DNA of 23,553 nucleotides from Clostridiales bacterium (GTDB taxonomy: Bacteria > Bacillota > Clostridia > Lachnospirales > Lachnospiraceae), in assembly GCA_019418195.1 (NCBI GenBank), contig DYCJ01000009.1, positions 1-23,553 on the forward strand. The letters are read 5' to 3'. How positions within the stretch are numbered: position 1 is the stretch's first letter; each line of letters begins with the position of its first letter. Both the position numbers and the translations under genes were made by a program. Positions 14,307 through 21,231 of the stretch are shown here, one piece after another. The notes beneath the pieces are model-generated. The model had not been told where the DNA came from. It was given only the letters and a program-made list of their open reading frames with translations, and ran no database searches.

Positions 14307-15032
14307 ATGGAAATCATTCGTCTGGAGCATGTGACAAAAAGTTTTGACGGTCAGAAAGTGCTTGACGATCTGAGCCTATCCGTAAACGAGGGAGAATTTC
14401 TTACGGTGATTGGAAGATCCGGATGCGGCAAGACAACCATGCTGCGTCTGATCAACGGACTTCAGAAGCCGGACAGCGGAAAGGTGTATGTGGAAGGTGA
14501 AGACGTTGACAATACGGATCTGATCGCTCTTCGGCGGAGGATCGGATATGTGATCCAGAATAAGGGACTGTTTCCGCATATGACAGTAGAGAAAAATATT
14601 TCTTATGTGCCGGTCATCAGCGGTAAGAAGAATAAGGAAGAGAATCACAGGCAGGCTCTCCGCCTGCTGAAGCTGGCAGGGCTGGAAGAGTCGATGGCAG
14701 GGCGTTATCCGTCCGAACTCTCCGGCGGACAGCAGCAGAGAGTGGGCATCGCCCGTGCCCTTGCTTCTGATGCGAAGATCCTTCTCATGGACGAGCCGTT
14801 CGGAGCTCTGGATGAAATCACAAAAAGAGCTATGCAGGATGAGGTGCTGTCACTCCAGACGCAGCTTCATATGACGATCGTGTTTATCACTCATGATATC
14901 CGCGAGGCTATGAAACTGGGGGACCGGGTGCTCGTTATGGAGCAGGGAAAGATCGCGCAGCTGGACACACCGGAGATGATACTCAGACGTCCTGCAGACG
15001 ACTTTGTACGGGAACTGACCTCGGCGGACTAA
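14307..15032 (+). CDS. ABC transporter ATP-binding protein (OpuBA/ProV-like, without CBS domains)
   Basis: The 241-residue ATPase has Walker A GRSGCGKTT (36-44), signature LSGGQQQR (138-145), Walker B ILLMDEP (158-164) and the switch histidine H196 in FITHD. The sequence pattern after Walker A (MLRLINGLQKPDSGKVYVEG) is of the quaternary amine / osmoprotectant family. Unlike ProV or OpuCA it ends shortly after the nucleotide-binding domain and lacks the C-terminal CBS pair used for ionic-strength sensing in some Opu systems. It powers the permease and receptor encoded upstream, 61 bp away. It is the last gene of the operon; a strong hairpin follows. Confidence 0.92.
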   Translation: MEIIRLEHVTKSFDGQKVLDDLSLSVNEGEFLTVIGRSGCGKTTMLRLINGLQKPDSGKVYVEGEDVDNTDLIALRRRIGYVIQNKGLFPHMTVEKNISYVPVISGKKNKEENHRQALRLLKLAGLEESMAGRYPSELSGGQQQRVGIARALASDAKILLMDEPFGALDEITKRAMQDEVLSLQTQLHMTIVFITHDIREAMKLGDRVLVMEQGKIAQLDTPEMILRRPADDFVRELTSAD

Positions 15033-15077
15033 AGAGGCGCAGGATGGAGAGCCAGGGGAAGAGAAGAATAAGACAAA

Positions 15078-15123
15078 GAAAGAGAAGAAGGCGGCCTGTT
15101 AACTGGCAGCCTTCTTCTCTTTC
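15078..15123. terminator. Bidirectional terminator shared by the Opu operon and the V-ATPase operon
   Basis: A perfect 15-bp stem (15078-15092 with 15109-15123, GAAAGAGAAGAAGGC) surrounds a 16-nt loop that can add a further GCC/GGC pairing. The right arm encodes the Lys/Glu-rich end of subunit D, whose stop lies in the loop. A-rich and T-rich flanks give U-runs for each direction. The convergent operons thus share one terminator placed partly inside coding sequence. Confidence 0.75.
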
Positions 15124-15728
15124 ATCCGTTTGATAACTTTCAGCCTTGTAAATTCCTCGCGTTCCTTTTCTTCCAGTGCATTGGTGATCGTATACACGAG
15201 CGAAGAGTACATCGGAATCGTGATATTCTGGAGTGCATTGGCACGCTTCTGGGTCTTCTTAATGTTGCCCGCCAGTCTGTAAGCGGCGTTCTCCACCATG
15301 GAGAGCTTGATGGTCAGGTCTTTCACTTTGCGGAACGCTTCCCTCGCCTTGTCGATGGATTCATGTGTCGTGCTGAATGCATAAGTCGGTTTTCCGGCGT
15401 CCGGTACATATTTGACATGGGGGATTTCCGTGCCCATGATGCTCCGTGTCTGAATAGTGATAGAATTCTCGATCGGCACAGTGTATGCAAGCAGTTCAAC
15501 GTTGCTGATACCGTTTTCGATATTGGCCCGCTGAAGGCATTGATACGCATAGGTGAACGTTGTGTCGATTTCCTCCTGGATCGTGCGCGCCTCATCGATC
15601 AGATCCATCAGTTCGCGGATCAGAATATTTCTTTTTTTGTCCATCAGGTCATAGCCCTGTTTTGCAAGTGCCAGCGAATTCTTCGCCAGCATTAAATTTC
15701 CCTTTGTCGGAAATGTACGTGGATCCAT
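15099..15728 (-). CDS. atpD: V-type ATP synthase subunit D
   Basis: The 209-residue protein has the long N- and C-terminal helices of the central-stalk D subunit: TKGNLMLAKNSLALAKQGYDLMDKKRNIL at the start, a short middle domain (TRSIMGTEIPHVKY), and a C-terminal coiled-coil half (KTQKRANALQNITIPMY, then KEREEFTRLKVIKRMKEKK). D rotates inside the A3B3 head and passes torque from the K ring. AGGAGGG precedes the ATG. It is the last gene of the operon, separated from subunit B by an unrelated membrane protein gene. Confidence 0.95.
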   Translation of the reverse strand: MDPRTFPTKGNLMLAKNSLALAKQGYDLMDKKRNILIRELMDLIDEARTIQEEIDTTFTYAYQCLQRANIENGISNVELLAYTVPIENSITIQTRSIMGTEIPHVKYVPDAGKPTYAFSTTHESIDKAREAFRKVKDLTIKLSMVENAAYRLAGNIKKTQKRANALQNITIPMYSSLVYTITNALEEKEREEFTRLKVIKRMKEKKAAS

Positions 15729-15816
15729 GAAATCCCTCCTATTATCAATGTTTCAATTATTTTCTGTCGGAAAAAAGTGCAGCTTCCTTTATTCATCTCA
15801 TGAGCTCATCATCCTG

Positions 15817-16476
15817 TTATGACACCGCGATACTTAAAATAAAAGCGGCAAGCCCGAGGATACATGCGACGGCAAAAATCGCCAGCAGTATGATTACAGT
15901 GAGTGTGAGTTTCCGCCAGCGTTTCTCCTTTAAGGTCAGTACCATGACGGAGATAACGTCTGCAACAAAGAAAAACTGCAGGATACACGCCGTGATGGTC
16001 AGGACTTTCCCGTGTATGCCGTCCTTGTGGGCACGGATGGCATATGCGATCGGGAAAACAGCGCCTCCGGCCACAATGCACCATCCGATGAAGCTGAACG
16101 TGACCGCTGCGAGAGGCCCCATGAAGATCATAAAGGGAACAGGTATAAATGAAAATGCAAGGCAGAAGAACACCAGAGCGCCGCCAATAAGGAAGAGCGG
16201 GATCAGGCTGTACTTGATGAGGATCACGCAGTTGAGCAGCCGGTTCCTGTCCAGACTCTTCCAGAATACTGCGATCATGATAAGGCTGATGATACCGTAA
16301 ATCAACGGCAGAAAAAATATGCATAGATCCAGTATCGTGTTAAGCCACGGCAAATTCTTGATAATATCAAAATTAGAAGGAGACGGCATAAACAGATGGC
16401 CGTAAGAAATTACGACATATCCGGTCGCCAGAACATAAATCCAGTGTGCTTTTTCACGTCTGCCTGTATTTTCCAT
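15817..16476 (-). CDS. Unrecognised multi-pass membrane protein inside the V-ATPase operon
   Basis: This 219-residue, very hydrophobic protein has about six membrane helices (near residues 12-30, 44-70, 82-110, 115-145, 156-180 and 188-215) joined by short basic loops (KSLDRNRLL, IRAHKDGIHGK, KEKRWRKL). No family or catalytic motif was recognised. It is not a known ATPase subunit. AGAGGAGG precedes its ATG, 53 bp after the subunit B stop, and 88 bp separate it from subunit D. It is therefore almost certainly transcribed with the ATPase genes. It could be an assembly helper or an unrelated passenger; the sequence does not decide. Confidence 0.7.
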   Translation of the reverse strand: MENTGRREKAHWIYVLATGYVVISYGHLFMPSPSNFDIIKNLPWLNTILDLCIFFLPLIYGIISLIMIAVFWKSLDRNRLLNCVILIKYSLIPLFLIGGALVFFCLAFSFIPVPFMIFMGPLAAVTFSFIGWCIVAGGAVFPIAYAIRAHKDGIHGKVLTITACILQFFFVADVISVMVLTLKEKRWRKLTLTVIILLAIFAVACILGLAAFILSIAVS

Positions 16477-16529
16477 AAATCCTCCTCTTGTAACTTCTGC
16501 GTATGGTGCTGCACTGTCCGGCAGAATTT

Positions 16530-17915
16530 TTATTCCTCTTCCATCGGTTTATAGTATTTATCCAGTATCTTTGTGTCGACTCTGTCGAGCTCTTCCTTCG
16601 GCAGTCTGCCGAGAAGTTCCCAGCCGAGATCAAGGGTCTCTTCCATGCTGCGGTTTTCCTCGATTCCCTGGCCGATATATCTCTCTTCGAATTCTTTTCC
16701 GAATTCCAGATACTTTTTATCGATCGGAGAGAGTTCATCTTCGCCGATTACAGACGCCAGATTTCTCGCATCGCCCACTTTCGCATAGGCGGAAAAGAGC
16801 TGGTTTGCCAGATCCTGATGGTCTTCTCTTGTATACCCCTCGCCAATGCCGTCTTTCATCAGACGGGAAAGCGACGGCAGGATATTGATCGGAGGGTAGA
16901 CGGACTGTCCGTGAAGCGGGCGGTCAAGTACAATCTGGCCCTCGGTGATATATCCGGTCAGATCGGGGATCGGATGGGTGATATCGTCGTTGGGCATGGT
17001 GAGGATCGGAAGCTGTGTCACCGAACCGTTTACTCCCTGCACGATACCCGCGCGTTCATAGATAGTGGCGAGCTCACTGTACAGATATCCGGGATAACCT
17101 TTACGGCTGGGGATCTCTCCTTTGGAGGAGGATACCTCACGCATTGCCTCTGCAAAGGAAGTCATATCCGTCAGGATGACGAGAATGTGCATATTCTGTT
17201 CGAATGCAAGATATTCCGCCACAGTGAGCGCTACTTTTGGTGTGATCAGACGCTCTACTACAGGATCGTTTGCAAGATTCAGAAACATTGCCACATGATC
17301 TGCGACTCCGCTCTCTTCAAATGTATTGCGGAAGAAGTCTGCGACGTCGTGCTTTACACCCATAGCTGCGAACACGATAGCGAATTTCTCATCAGAATTT
17401 TCTCCAAGCGATGCCTGCTTAACGATCTGCGCGGCAAGCTGGTCATGAGGAAGACCGTTTCCTGAGAAGATCGGGAGTTTCTGTCCGCGTATCAGGGTGG
17501 TGAGTCCGTCGATGGCGGAGATGCCTGTATGGATATAGTTCCTCGGATACTCTCTGCGGACAGGGTTCAGCGGGAGCCCGTTTACATCTCTTTTAAGAGT
17601 GGAGACGATCGGGCCAAGATCATCGACAGGCTGCCCGATTCCGTTGAAAGTACGCCCCAGCATATCCGGGGAGAGCGCGATCTCCATCGGATGTCCGGTG
17701 AGCTTTGTGTGTGTATTTTTCAGGGACATATTTTCAGAGCCTTCAAACACCTGAATGACGGCTTTGTCTTCATAGATTTCTACGATACGTCCGATTTTGT
17801 GCTCACTGCCGTCTACGACGAATTCCACGATCTCATCAAAGAATGCATCCTGCACGCCTTCCAGAGCGATCAGAGGTCCGTTGATGCTGCTTAGGCCTAA
17901 ATATTCAATTGACAT
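16530..17915 (-). CDS. atpB: V-type ATP synthase subunit B (non-catalytic head subunit)
   Basis: The 461-residue protein has full family length. It shows the B-subunit features: an N-terminal beta barrel ([13 protein letters not shown]), [14 protein letters not shown], the degenerate phosphate-loop region [16 protein letters not shown] in place of a functional Walker [21 protein letters not shown] text ([16 protein letters not shown]), [18 protein letters not shown] and the C-terminal helical domain. It alternates with A in the hexameric head and supplies the arginine-side of the nucleotide site. The AAGGAGGA ribosome site begins right after the subunit A stop, 15 bp before this ATG. Confidence 0.97.
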   Translation of the reverse strand: MSIEYLGLSSINGPLIALEGVQDAFFDEIVEFVVDGSEHKIGRIVEIYEDKAVIQVFEGSENMSLKNTHTKLTGHPMEIALSPDMLGRTFNGIGQPVDDLGPIVSTLKRDVNGLPLNPVRREYPRNYIHTGISAIDGLTTLIRGQKLPIFSGNGLPHDQLAAQIVKQASLGENSDEKFAIVFAAMGVKHDVADFFRNTFEESGVADHVAMFLNLANDPVVERLITPKVALTVAEYLAFEQNMHILVILTDMTSFAEAMREVSSSKGEIPSRKGYPGYLYSELATIYERAGIVQGVNGSVTQLPILTMPNDDITHPIPDLTGYITEGQIVLDRPLHGQSVYPPINILPSLSRLMKDGIGEGYTREDHQDLANQLFSAYAKVGDARNLASVIGEDELSPIDKKYLEFGKEFEERYIGQGIEENRSMEETLDLGWELLGRLPKEELDRVDTKILDKYYKPMEEE

Positions 17916-17930
17916 AATAATCGGTCCTCC

Positions 17931-19700
17931 TTATGCGTTTTTCTCCAGTACCCGCTGATAGAATGTATCGATATCGCGGCGGTACTGTGCAAACATTTCC
18001 AGCCGGTCGTTGGGCACATCGTATTTGATGGCGATGATACGGTCAAAAATGTTCTCGGATTTCAATACAGACATCGGATGTCCCATTGTAACAAGAGCGC
18101 GTGCCTGTTTGTAGAGATACAGGATGGTGTCCATCATAAGGAACTGCTTCTCAAGCGATACGCACGTATCGTCTTTGTGGAACGCGTTCTGCTGCAGAAA
18201 ACCGAGACGGATCACGCGGGCAATCTCAAGCACCAGTTTCTGGTCGTCCGGAAGCACGTCGCTTCCGATCAGTTTGACGATCTCCAGCAGGCTGCTCTCC
18301 TGATTCAGCAGCGCCATCAGACGGTTGCGGTAATCTACAAATTTCGGCGATACATTGTCCTGATACCAGTGGCTTAAGTCGGTCAGATACTCGCTGTAAC
18401 TGGTGAGCCAGTGGATCGCCGGGAAATGTCTGGAATATGCAAGGCTCTTGTCCAGTCCCCAGAAACAGCGGACAAAACGCTTTGTGTTCTGAGTGACGGG
18501 CTCGGAGAAATCGCCTCCCTGCGGGGAGACCGCTCCGATGATAGTGACAGAGCCGTCAGTTCCGTTCAAATTGTGCATCATGCCCGCACGTTCATAAAAT
18601 GCGGACAGTCTCGACGCCAGATATGCGGGGAAGCCTTCCTCGGCAGGCATCTCCTCAAGACGGCCGGAGAGCTCGCGGAGAGCTTCCGCCCATCGTGAAG
18701 TGGAGTCGGCCATGATCGCCACGTCATATCCCATATCGCGGTAATACTCTGCCAGTGTAAGTCCGGTATAGATACTAGCCTCTCTGGCAGCCACAGGCAT
18801 GTTTGAAGTATTGGCGATCAGAGTGGTTCGGTCCATCAGCGGATTGCCGGTCCTGGGATCGGTCAGTTCACCGAACTCTTCAAGAACCTGAGTCATCTCA
18901 TTGCCGCGCTCGCCGCATCCGATATAAATGATGATATCAGCATCCGCCCATTTCGCGATCTGATGCTGCGTCATGGTTTTTCCTGTTCCGAAACCGCCCG
19001 GGATAGCTGCTGTCCCCCCTTTGGCAATGGGAAACATGGTGTCAATAATACGCTGGCCGGTGATGAGCGGCACGGATGCCGGAAAGCGGTGATGTGTCGG
19101 CCGCGGCACACGGATGGGCCAGTGCTGCGTCATGGTCAGATCCTTTGTACTGCCATTGGACAGTTCCAGCGTGATAAGAGGATCGTCAATGGTATATTCA
19201 CCATCCGGAACAACGTTGACCACCGTTCCTTCTATATCGGGAGGCACCATACATTTGTGCACAATGGCGTGCGTTTCCGGAACTTCTGCTATGATATCAC
19301 CGCCGTGGAGATACTGCCCCTTTTTAACAGTGATATGAGTCTGCCATTTCTTCTGGCGGTCCAGCGAGTCTACGCTGACACCGCGGGTGATAAAAGCGCC
19401 GCCTGAGGAATCCGCAATACGCTCCAGCGGACGTTCGATTCCGTCGAATATGTTGTTCAGGATACCGGGGGCCAGAGTAACAGAGACGGCGCTGCCACTT
19501 GCCACGACCTCTTCTCCCGGACGAAGCCCTGTTGTCTCCTCGTATACCTGAACTGTAGTCATATCCTTATCCAGGGCGATGACCTCGCCTACCAGCTTCT
19601 GCTCTCCGACATAGACCATCTCGGACATACGGAAGCCGGTGTTCCCTTTCAGGTAGATGACGGGACCGTTAATGCCGTAGATCGTTCCTGTGTTAAGCAA
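17931..19700 (-). CDS. atpA: V-type ATP synthase catalytic subunit A
   Basis: The start is taken as TTG at 19700: AGGAGGTGA (19706-19714) is then 5 nt upstream. The GTG at 19709 lies inside that ribosome site and cannot be the start. The product is 589 residues with the A-subunit layout: beta barrel ([15 protein letters not shown]), the non-homologous bulge region ([18 protein letters not shown]), Walker A GGFGTGKT (235-242, Lys241), the catalytic-glutamate segment [20 protein letters not shown] region ([13 protein letters not shown]) and [20 protein letters not shown]. It hydrolyses or makes ATP in the peripheral head. The TTG overlaps the subunit E stop by 8 bp, indicating coupled translation. 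Confidence 0.96.
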   Translation of the reverse strand: MLNTGTIYGINGPVIYLKGNTGFRMSEMVYVGEQKLVGEVIALDKDMTTVQVYEETTGLRPGEEVVASGSAVSVTLAPGILNNIFDGIERPLERIADSSGGAFITRGVSVDSLDRQKKWQTHITVKKGQYLHGGDIIAEVPETHAIVHKCMVPPDIEGTVVNVVPDGEYTIDDPLITLELSNGSTKDLTMTQHWPIRVPRPTHHRFPASVPLITGQRIIDTMFPIAKGGTAAIPGGFGTGKTMTQHQIAKWADADIIIYIGCGERGNEMTQVLEEFGELTDPRTGNPLMDRTTLIANTSNMPVAAREASIYTGLTLAEYYRDMGYDVAIMADSTSRWAEALRELSGRLEEMPAEEGFPAYLASRLSAFYERAGMMHNLNGTDGSVTIIGAVSPQGGDFSEPVTQNTKRFVRCFWGLDKSLAYSRHFPAIHWLTSYSEYLTDLSHWYQDNVSPKFVDYRNRLMALLNQESSLLEIVKLIGSDVLPDDQKLVLEIARVIRLGFLQQNAFHKDDTCVSLEKQFLMMDTILYLYKQARALVTMGHPMSVLKSENIFDRIIAIKYDVPNDRLEMFAQYRRDIDTFYQRVLEKNA

Positions 19701-20280
19701 TGCCGTCACCTCCTAATAACATAAATTTATCATATTGATTGCGCAGCTGTGTCTTAAATGAATTATCTATAAGTATATTGCGTGAGCGGATTACTGCGCG
19801 CACACCGCCTATAAAATCCTCTGAGCTGATTGTAAGGCGGACTCTTGTGGCATCCTCGAGATCGGAACGCTTTTTCTCATCTGAGGGATTGATATAGATC
19901 ACAACAGGATCTTTGCCGGCAAAATGTACTGCCTGCCGGATACAGCGAATGAGAAAATCATTGTAGGCTTCCGTCTTCATATAATCGTTTACGAGGCATG
20001 CCGCCTCCTCAAAAATCTTATCCTTTAATTCCTGCTGGACTTTACCCTGACGGCGTTTGATCTCAAGCTGGGATTTTGCCGCAGCCTGATTCAGGGATAA
20101 TCTGGCATTAGTCGTTTCTGCCTTGATCCGGGTTTCCGCCTGGCGCAGTGCTTCGGCTTTATGGTCTTCAAATACTTTTTCCAGCGCTTCACGGTGAGAA
20201 TCGATGATGGCATTCCCTTCAGCGCGGGCCTGCTCCATGGATGCAGACTGCATCTGTGCAAGTTTTTCTTCAAGAGTCAA
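19693..20280 (-). CDS. atpE: V-type ATP synthase subunit E (peripheral stalk)
   Basis: The 195-residue protein opens with a long charged helix of about 100 residues (LEEKLAQMQSASMEQARAEG, HREALEKVFEDHKAEALRQAE), followed by a mixed C-terminal domain (IRCIRQAVHFAGKDPVVIYI, LTISSEDFIGGVRAVIRSRN, IDNSFKTQLRNQYDKFM). FIGGVRA is typical of the subunit E head-binding domain. It is a stator that resists rotation, normally paired with a G/H subunit not in this window. The start codon is TTG, with AAAGGAGGG (20288-20296) seven bases upstream; the site overlaps the subunit F stop. The 3' end overlaps subunit A. Confidence 0.92.
   Translation of the reverse strand: MTLEEKLAQMQSASMEQARAEGNAIIDSHREALEKVFEDHKAEALRQAETRIKAETTNARLSLNQAAAKSQLEIKRRQGKVQQELKDKIFEEAACLVNDYMKTEAYNDFLIRCIRQAVHFAGKDPVVIYINPSDEKKRSDLEDATRVRLTISSEDFIGGVRAVIRSRNILIDNSFKTQLRNQYDKFMLLGGDGIA
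19706..19714 (-). promoter_or_regulatory. Ribosome binding site that fixes a TTG start for subunit A
   Basis: AGGAGGTGA on the minus strand is complementary to the 16S rRNA 3' end over its whole length. It lies within the last codons of the subunit E gene. Its position rules out the GTG at 19707-19709 as the start and places TTG at 19698-19700 at ideal spacing. Confidence 0.75.
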
Positions 20281-20294
20281 GAGGAATCCCTCCT

Positions 20295-20603
20295 TTATAG
20301 TTTTAATCCGATGGCCTCGGTAATGTATGACGTGATGAAATCTTTCTTGCGTCCTGTACCGTGACGATCGGGAATCTCGACTAAGAGCGGCATCTTCCGC
20401 TCCAGCCGGAATGTGTCGATGATGTCCGGAAATTCTCTTCCGAATTTTTCAGTCAGGAGTACAATGCCCACATTTTTGTCGGTGAGCACGTCTTCGAGCG
20501 CTTTTCGAAGTTCTTCCCGTTCATGTACGACAACGCCGTCTACACCTGCGAGACGCATACCTGTGTAGGTGTCAACATTATCGCTTATTAGAAACATTTT
20601 CAT
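20295..20603 (-). CDS. atpF: V-type ATP synthase subunit F
   Basis: The ATG at 20603 is chosen because GGAGG (20610-20614) lies six bases upstream. An earlier in-frame ATG at 20621 would sit on the wrong side of that site. The product has 102 residues with the subunit F pattern: MFLISDNVDTYTGMRLAGVDG, the alternating strand/helix core ALEDVLTDKNVGIVLLTEKFG, and the C-terminal MPLLVEIPDRHG with a terminal helix that docks on subunit D. It belongs to the rotating central stalk. It is separated from subunit K by a 165-bp gap filled with a structured repeat element. Confidence 0.92.
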   Translation of the reverse strand: MKMFLISDNVDTYTGMRLAGVDGVVVHEREELRKALEDVLTDKNVGIVLLTEKFGREFPDIIDTFRLERKMPLLVEIPDRHGTGRKKDFITSYITEAIGLKL

Positions 20604-20615
20604 GATTTGCCTCCA

Positions 20616-20763
20616 GTTCACCCGTACGATGCAGAAGGGTGCTTTATGCTTGCATAAGGAGCGCGCTTCTGCATCGTACGGAGAGAGCGCCTGTTCATGA
20701 ACAAAGCTGCGGCGCAGCCGCGGTAAGCACGGCAGTGCGGCTTTGTGAATGGCGCGGGTGAAC
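20616..20763 (-). repeat. Nested inverted-repeat element (structured intergenic RNA or MITE/REP-like unit) between subunits K and F
   Basis: The outer ends are exact 9-bp inverted repeats, GTTCACCCG (20616-20624) and CGGGTGAAC (20755-20763). Inside, CCGTACGATGCAGAAG (20622-20637) is the perfect complement of 20666-20681, with an inner stem CTTTATGC/GCATAAGG (20642-20659). A second domain has closing stems GCGCC/GGCGC (20687-20691 with 20751-20755), ACAAAGC/GCTTTGT (20701-20707 with 20740-20746) and two small arms, GCGGC-GCA-GCCGC (20709-20721) and GCAC-GGCA-GTGC (20727-20738), giving a branched fold. It begins five bases after the K stop and ends just before the F ribosome site. It is more GC-rich than its surroundings. 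No open reading frame lies in it. It may be a dispersed genomic repeat, an mRNA processing site, or both. Confidence 0.75.
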
Positions 20764-20768
20764 GATGT

Positions 20769-21203
20769 TTACAGATTTCCCAGGATCATGAAAGAGATGA
20801 TCAGTCCGTAGAGGCAGACGCCTTCTGCCAGACCTACGAAGATCAGAGATTTACCGAGTACACTGGAATCTTCACTGATCGCTCCCAGAGCGGCGCTTGC
20901 CGCGCTTGCGACTGCGATACCGCCGCCGATACAGGAGAGCCCTGTAACAAGAGCAGCTGCCAGATAACCAAGTCCGGTCGCGAAACCGCTGTCAGCAGTT
21001 ACAGCCTCAGCCGCCTGTACGTCCGGCCCGCCCAGAAGCATGATCGTGGCGATGGCGAATGCACCGAAGAAGAAAAATGCATTGGTCCCGATGGCGCGTT
21101 TATAGCGCTTCTTTGATTTCTCTCCCAGCAGATAGTAGCCGAAAGGTACGATGATGCTTACGATCAAAGCGATGATAAAGATGATTTTGGTTGCTAAAGT
21201 CAT
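20769..21203 (-). CDS. atpK: V-type ATP synthase subunit K (c-ring proteolipid) with N-terminal extension
   Basis: The 144-residue protein ends in a classical c-type hairpin: GFATGLGYLAAALVTGLSCIGGGIAVASA-type Gly-rich helix (residues about 73-106), polar cytoplasmic loop SEDSSVLGK, then IFVGLAEGVCLYGLIISFMI with the ion-carrying glutamate E127. The first 60 residues are different: a membrane helix (5-25), a basic loop (GEKSKKRYKR) and a second helix (41-59) that lacks the Gly-rich c-ring pattern and a carboxylate. The protein thus has one ion site. The helix ends VQAAE, which could be a signal-peptidase-like site. AGGAGG precedes the ATG. The ion (H+ or Na+) is not certain. Confidence 0.92.
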   Translation of the reverse strand: MTLATKIIFIIALIVSIIVPFGYYLLGEKSKKRYKRAIGTNAFFFFGAFAIATIMLLGGPDVQAAEAVTADSGFATGLGYLAAALVTGLSCIGGGIAVASAASAALGAISEDSSVLGKSLIFVGLAEGVCLYGLIISFMILGNL

Positions 21204-21231
21204 GGTTGAATCCTCCTGATTTCTTTAGATT

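Noticed and set aside
15800..15809. Perfect 10-bp palindrome ATGAGCTCAT between the unknown membrane protein gene and subunit D gene.
   Set aside because: A single short palindrome of this size is expected by chance and has no flanking promoter or repeat.
16503..17465. A 320-residue plus-strand open frame opposite V-ATPase subunit B.
   Set aside because: Subunit B is unmistakable on the other strand; the antisense frame has an implausible cysteine/histidine-rich composition and no ribosome site.
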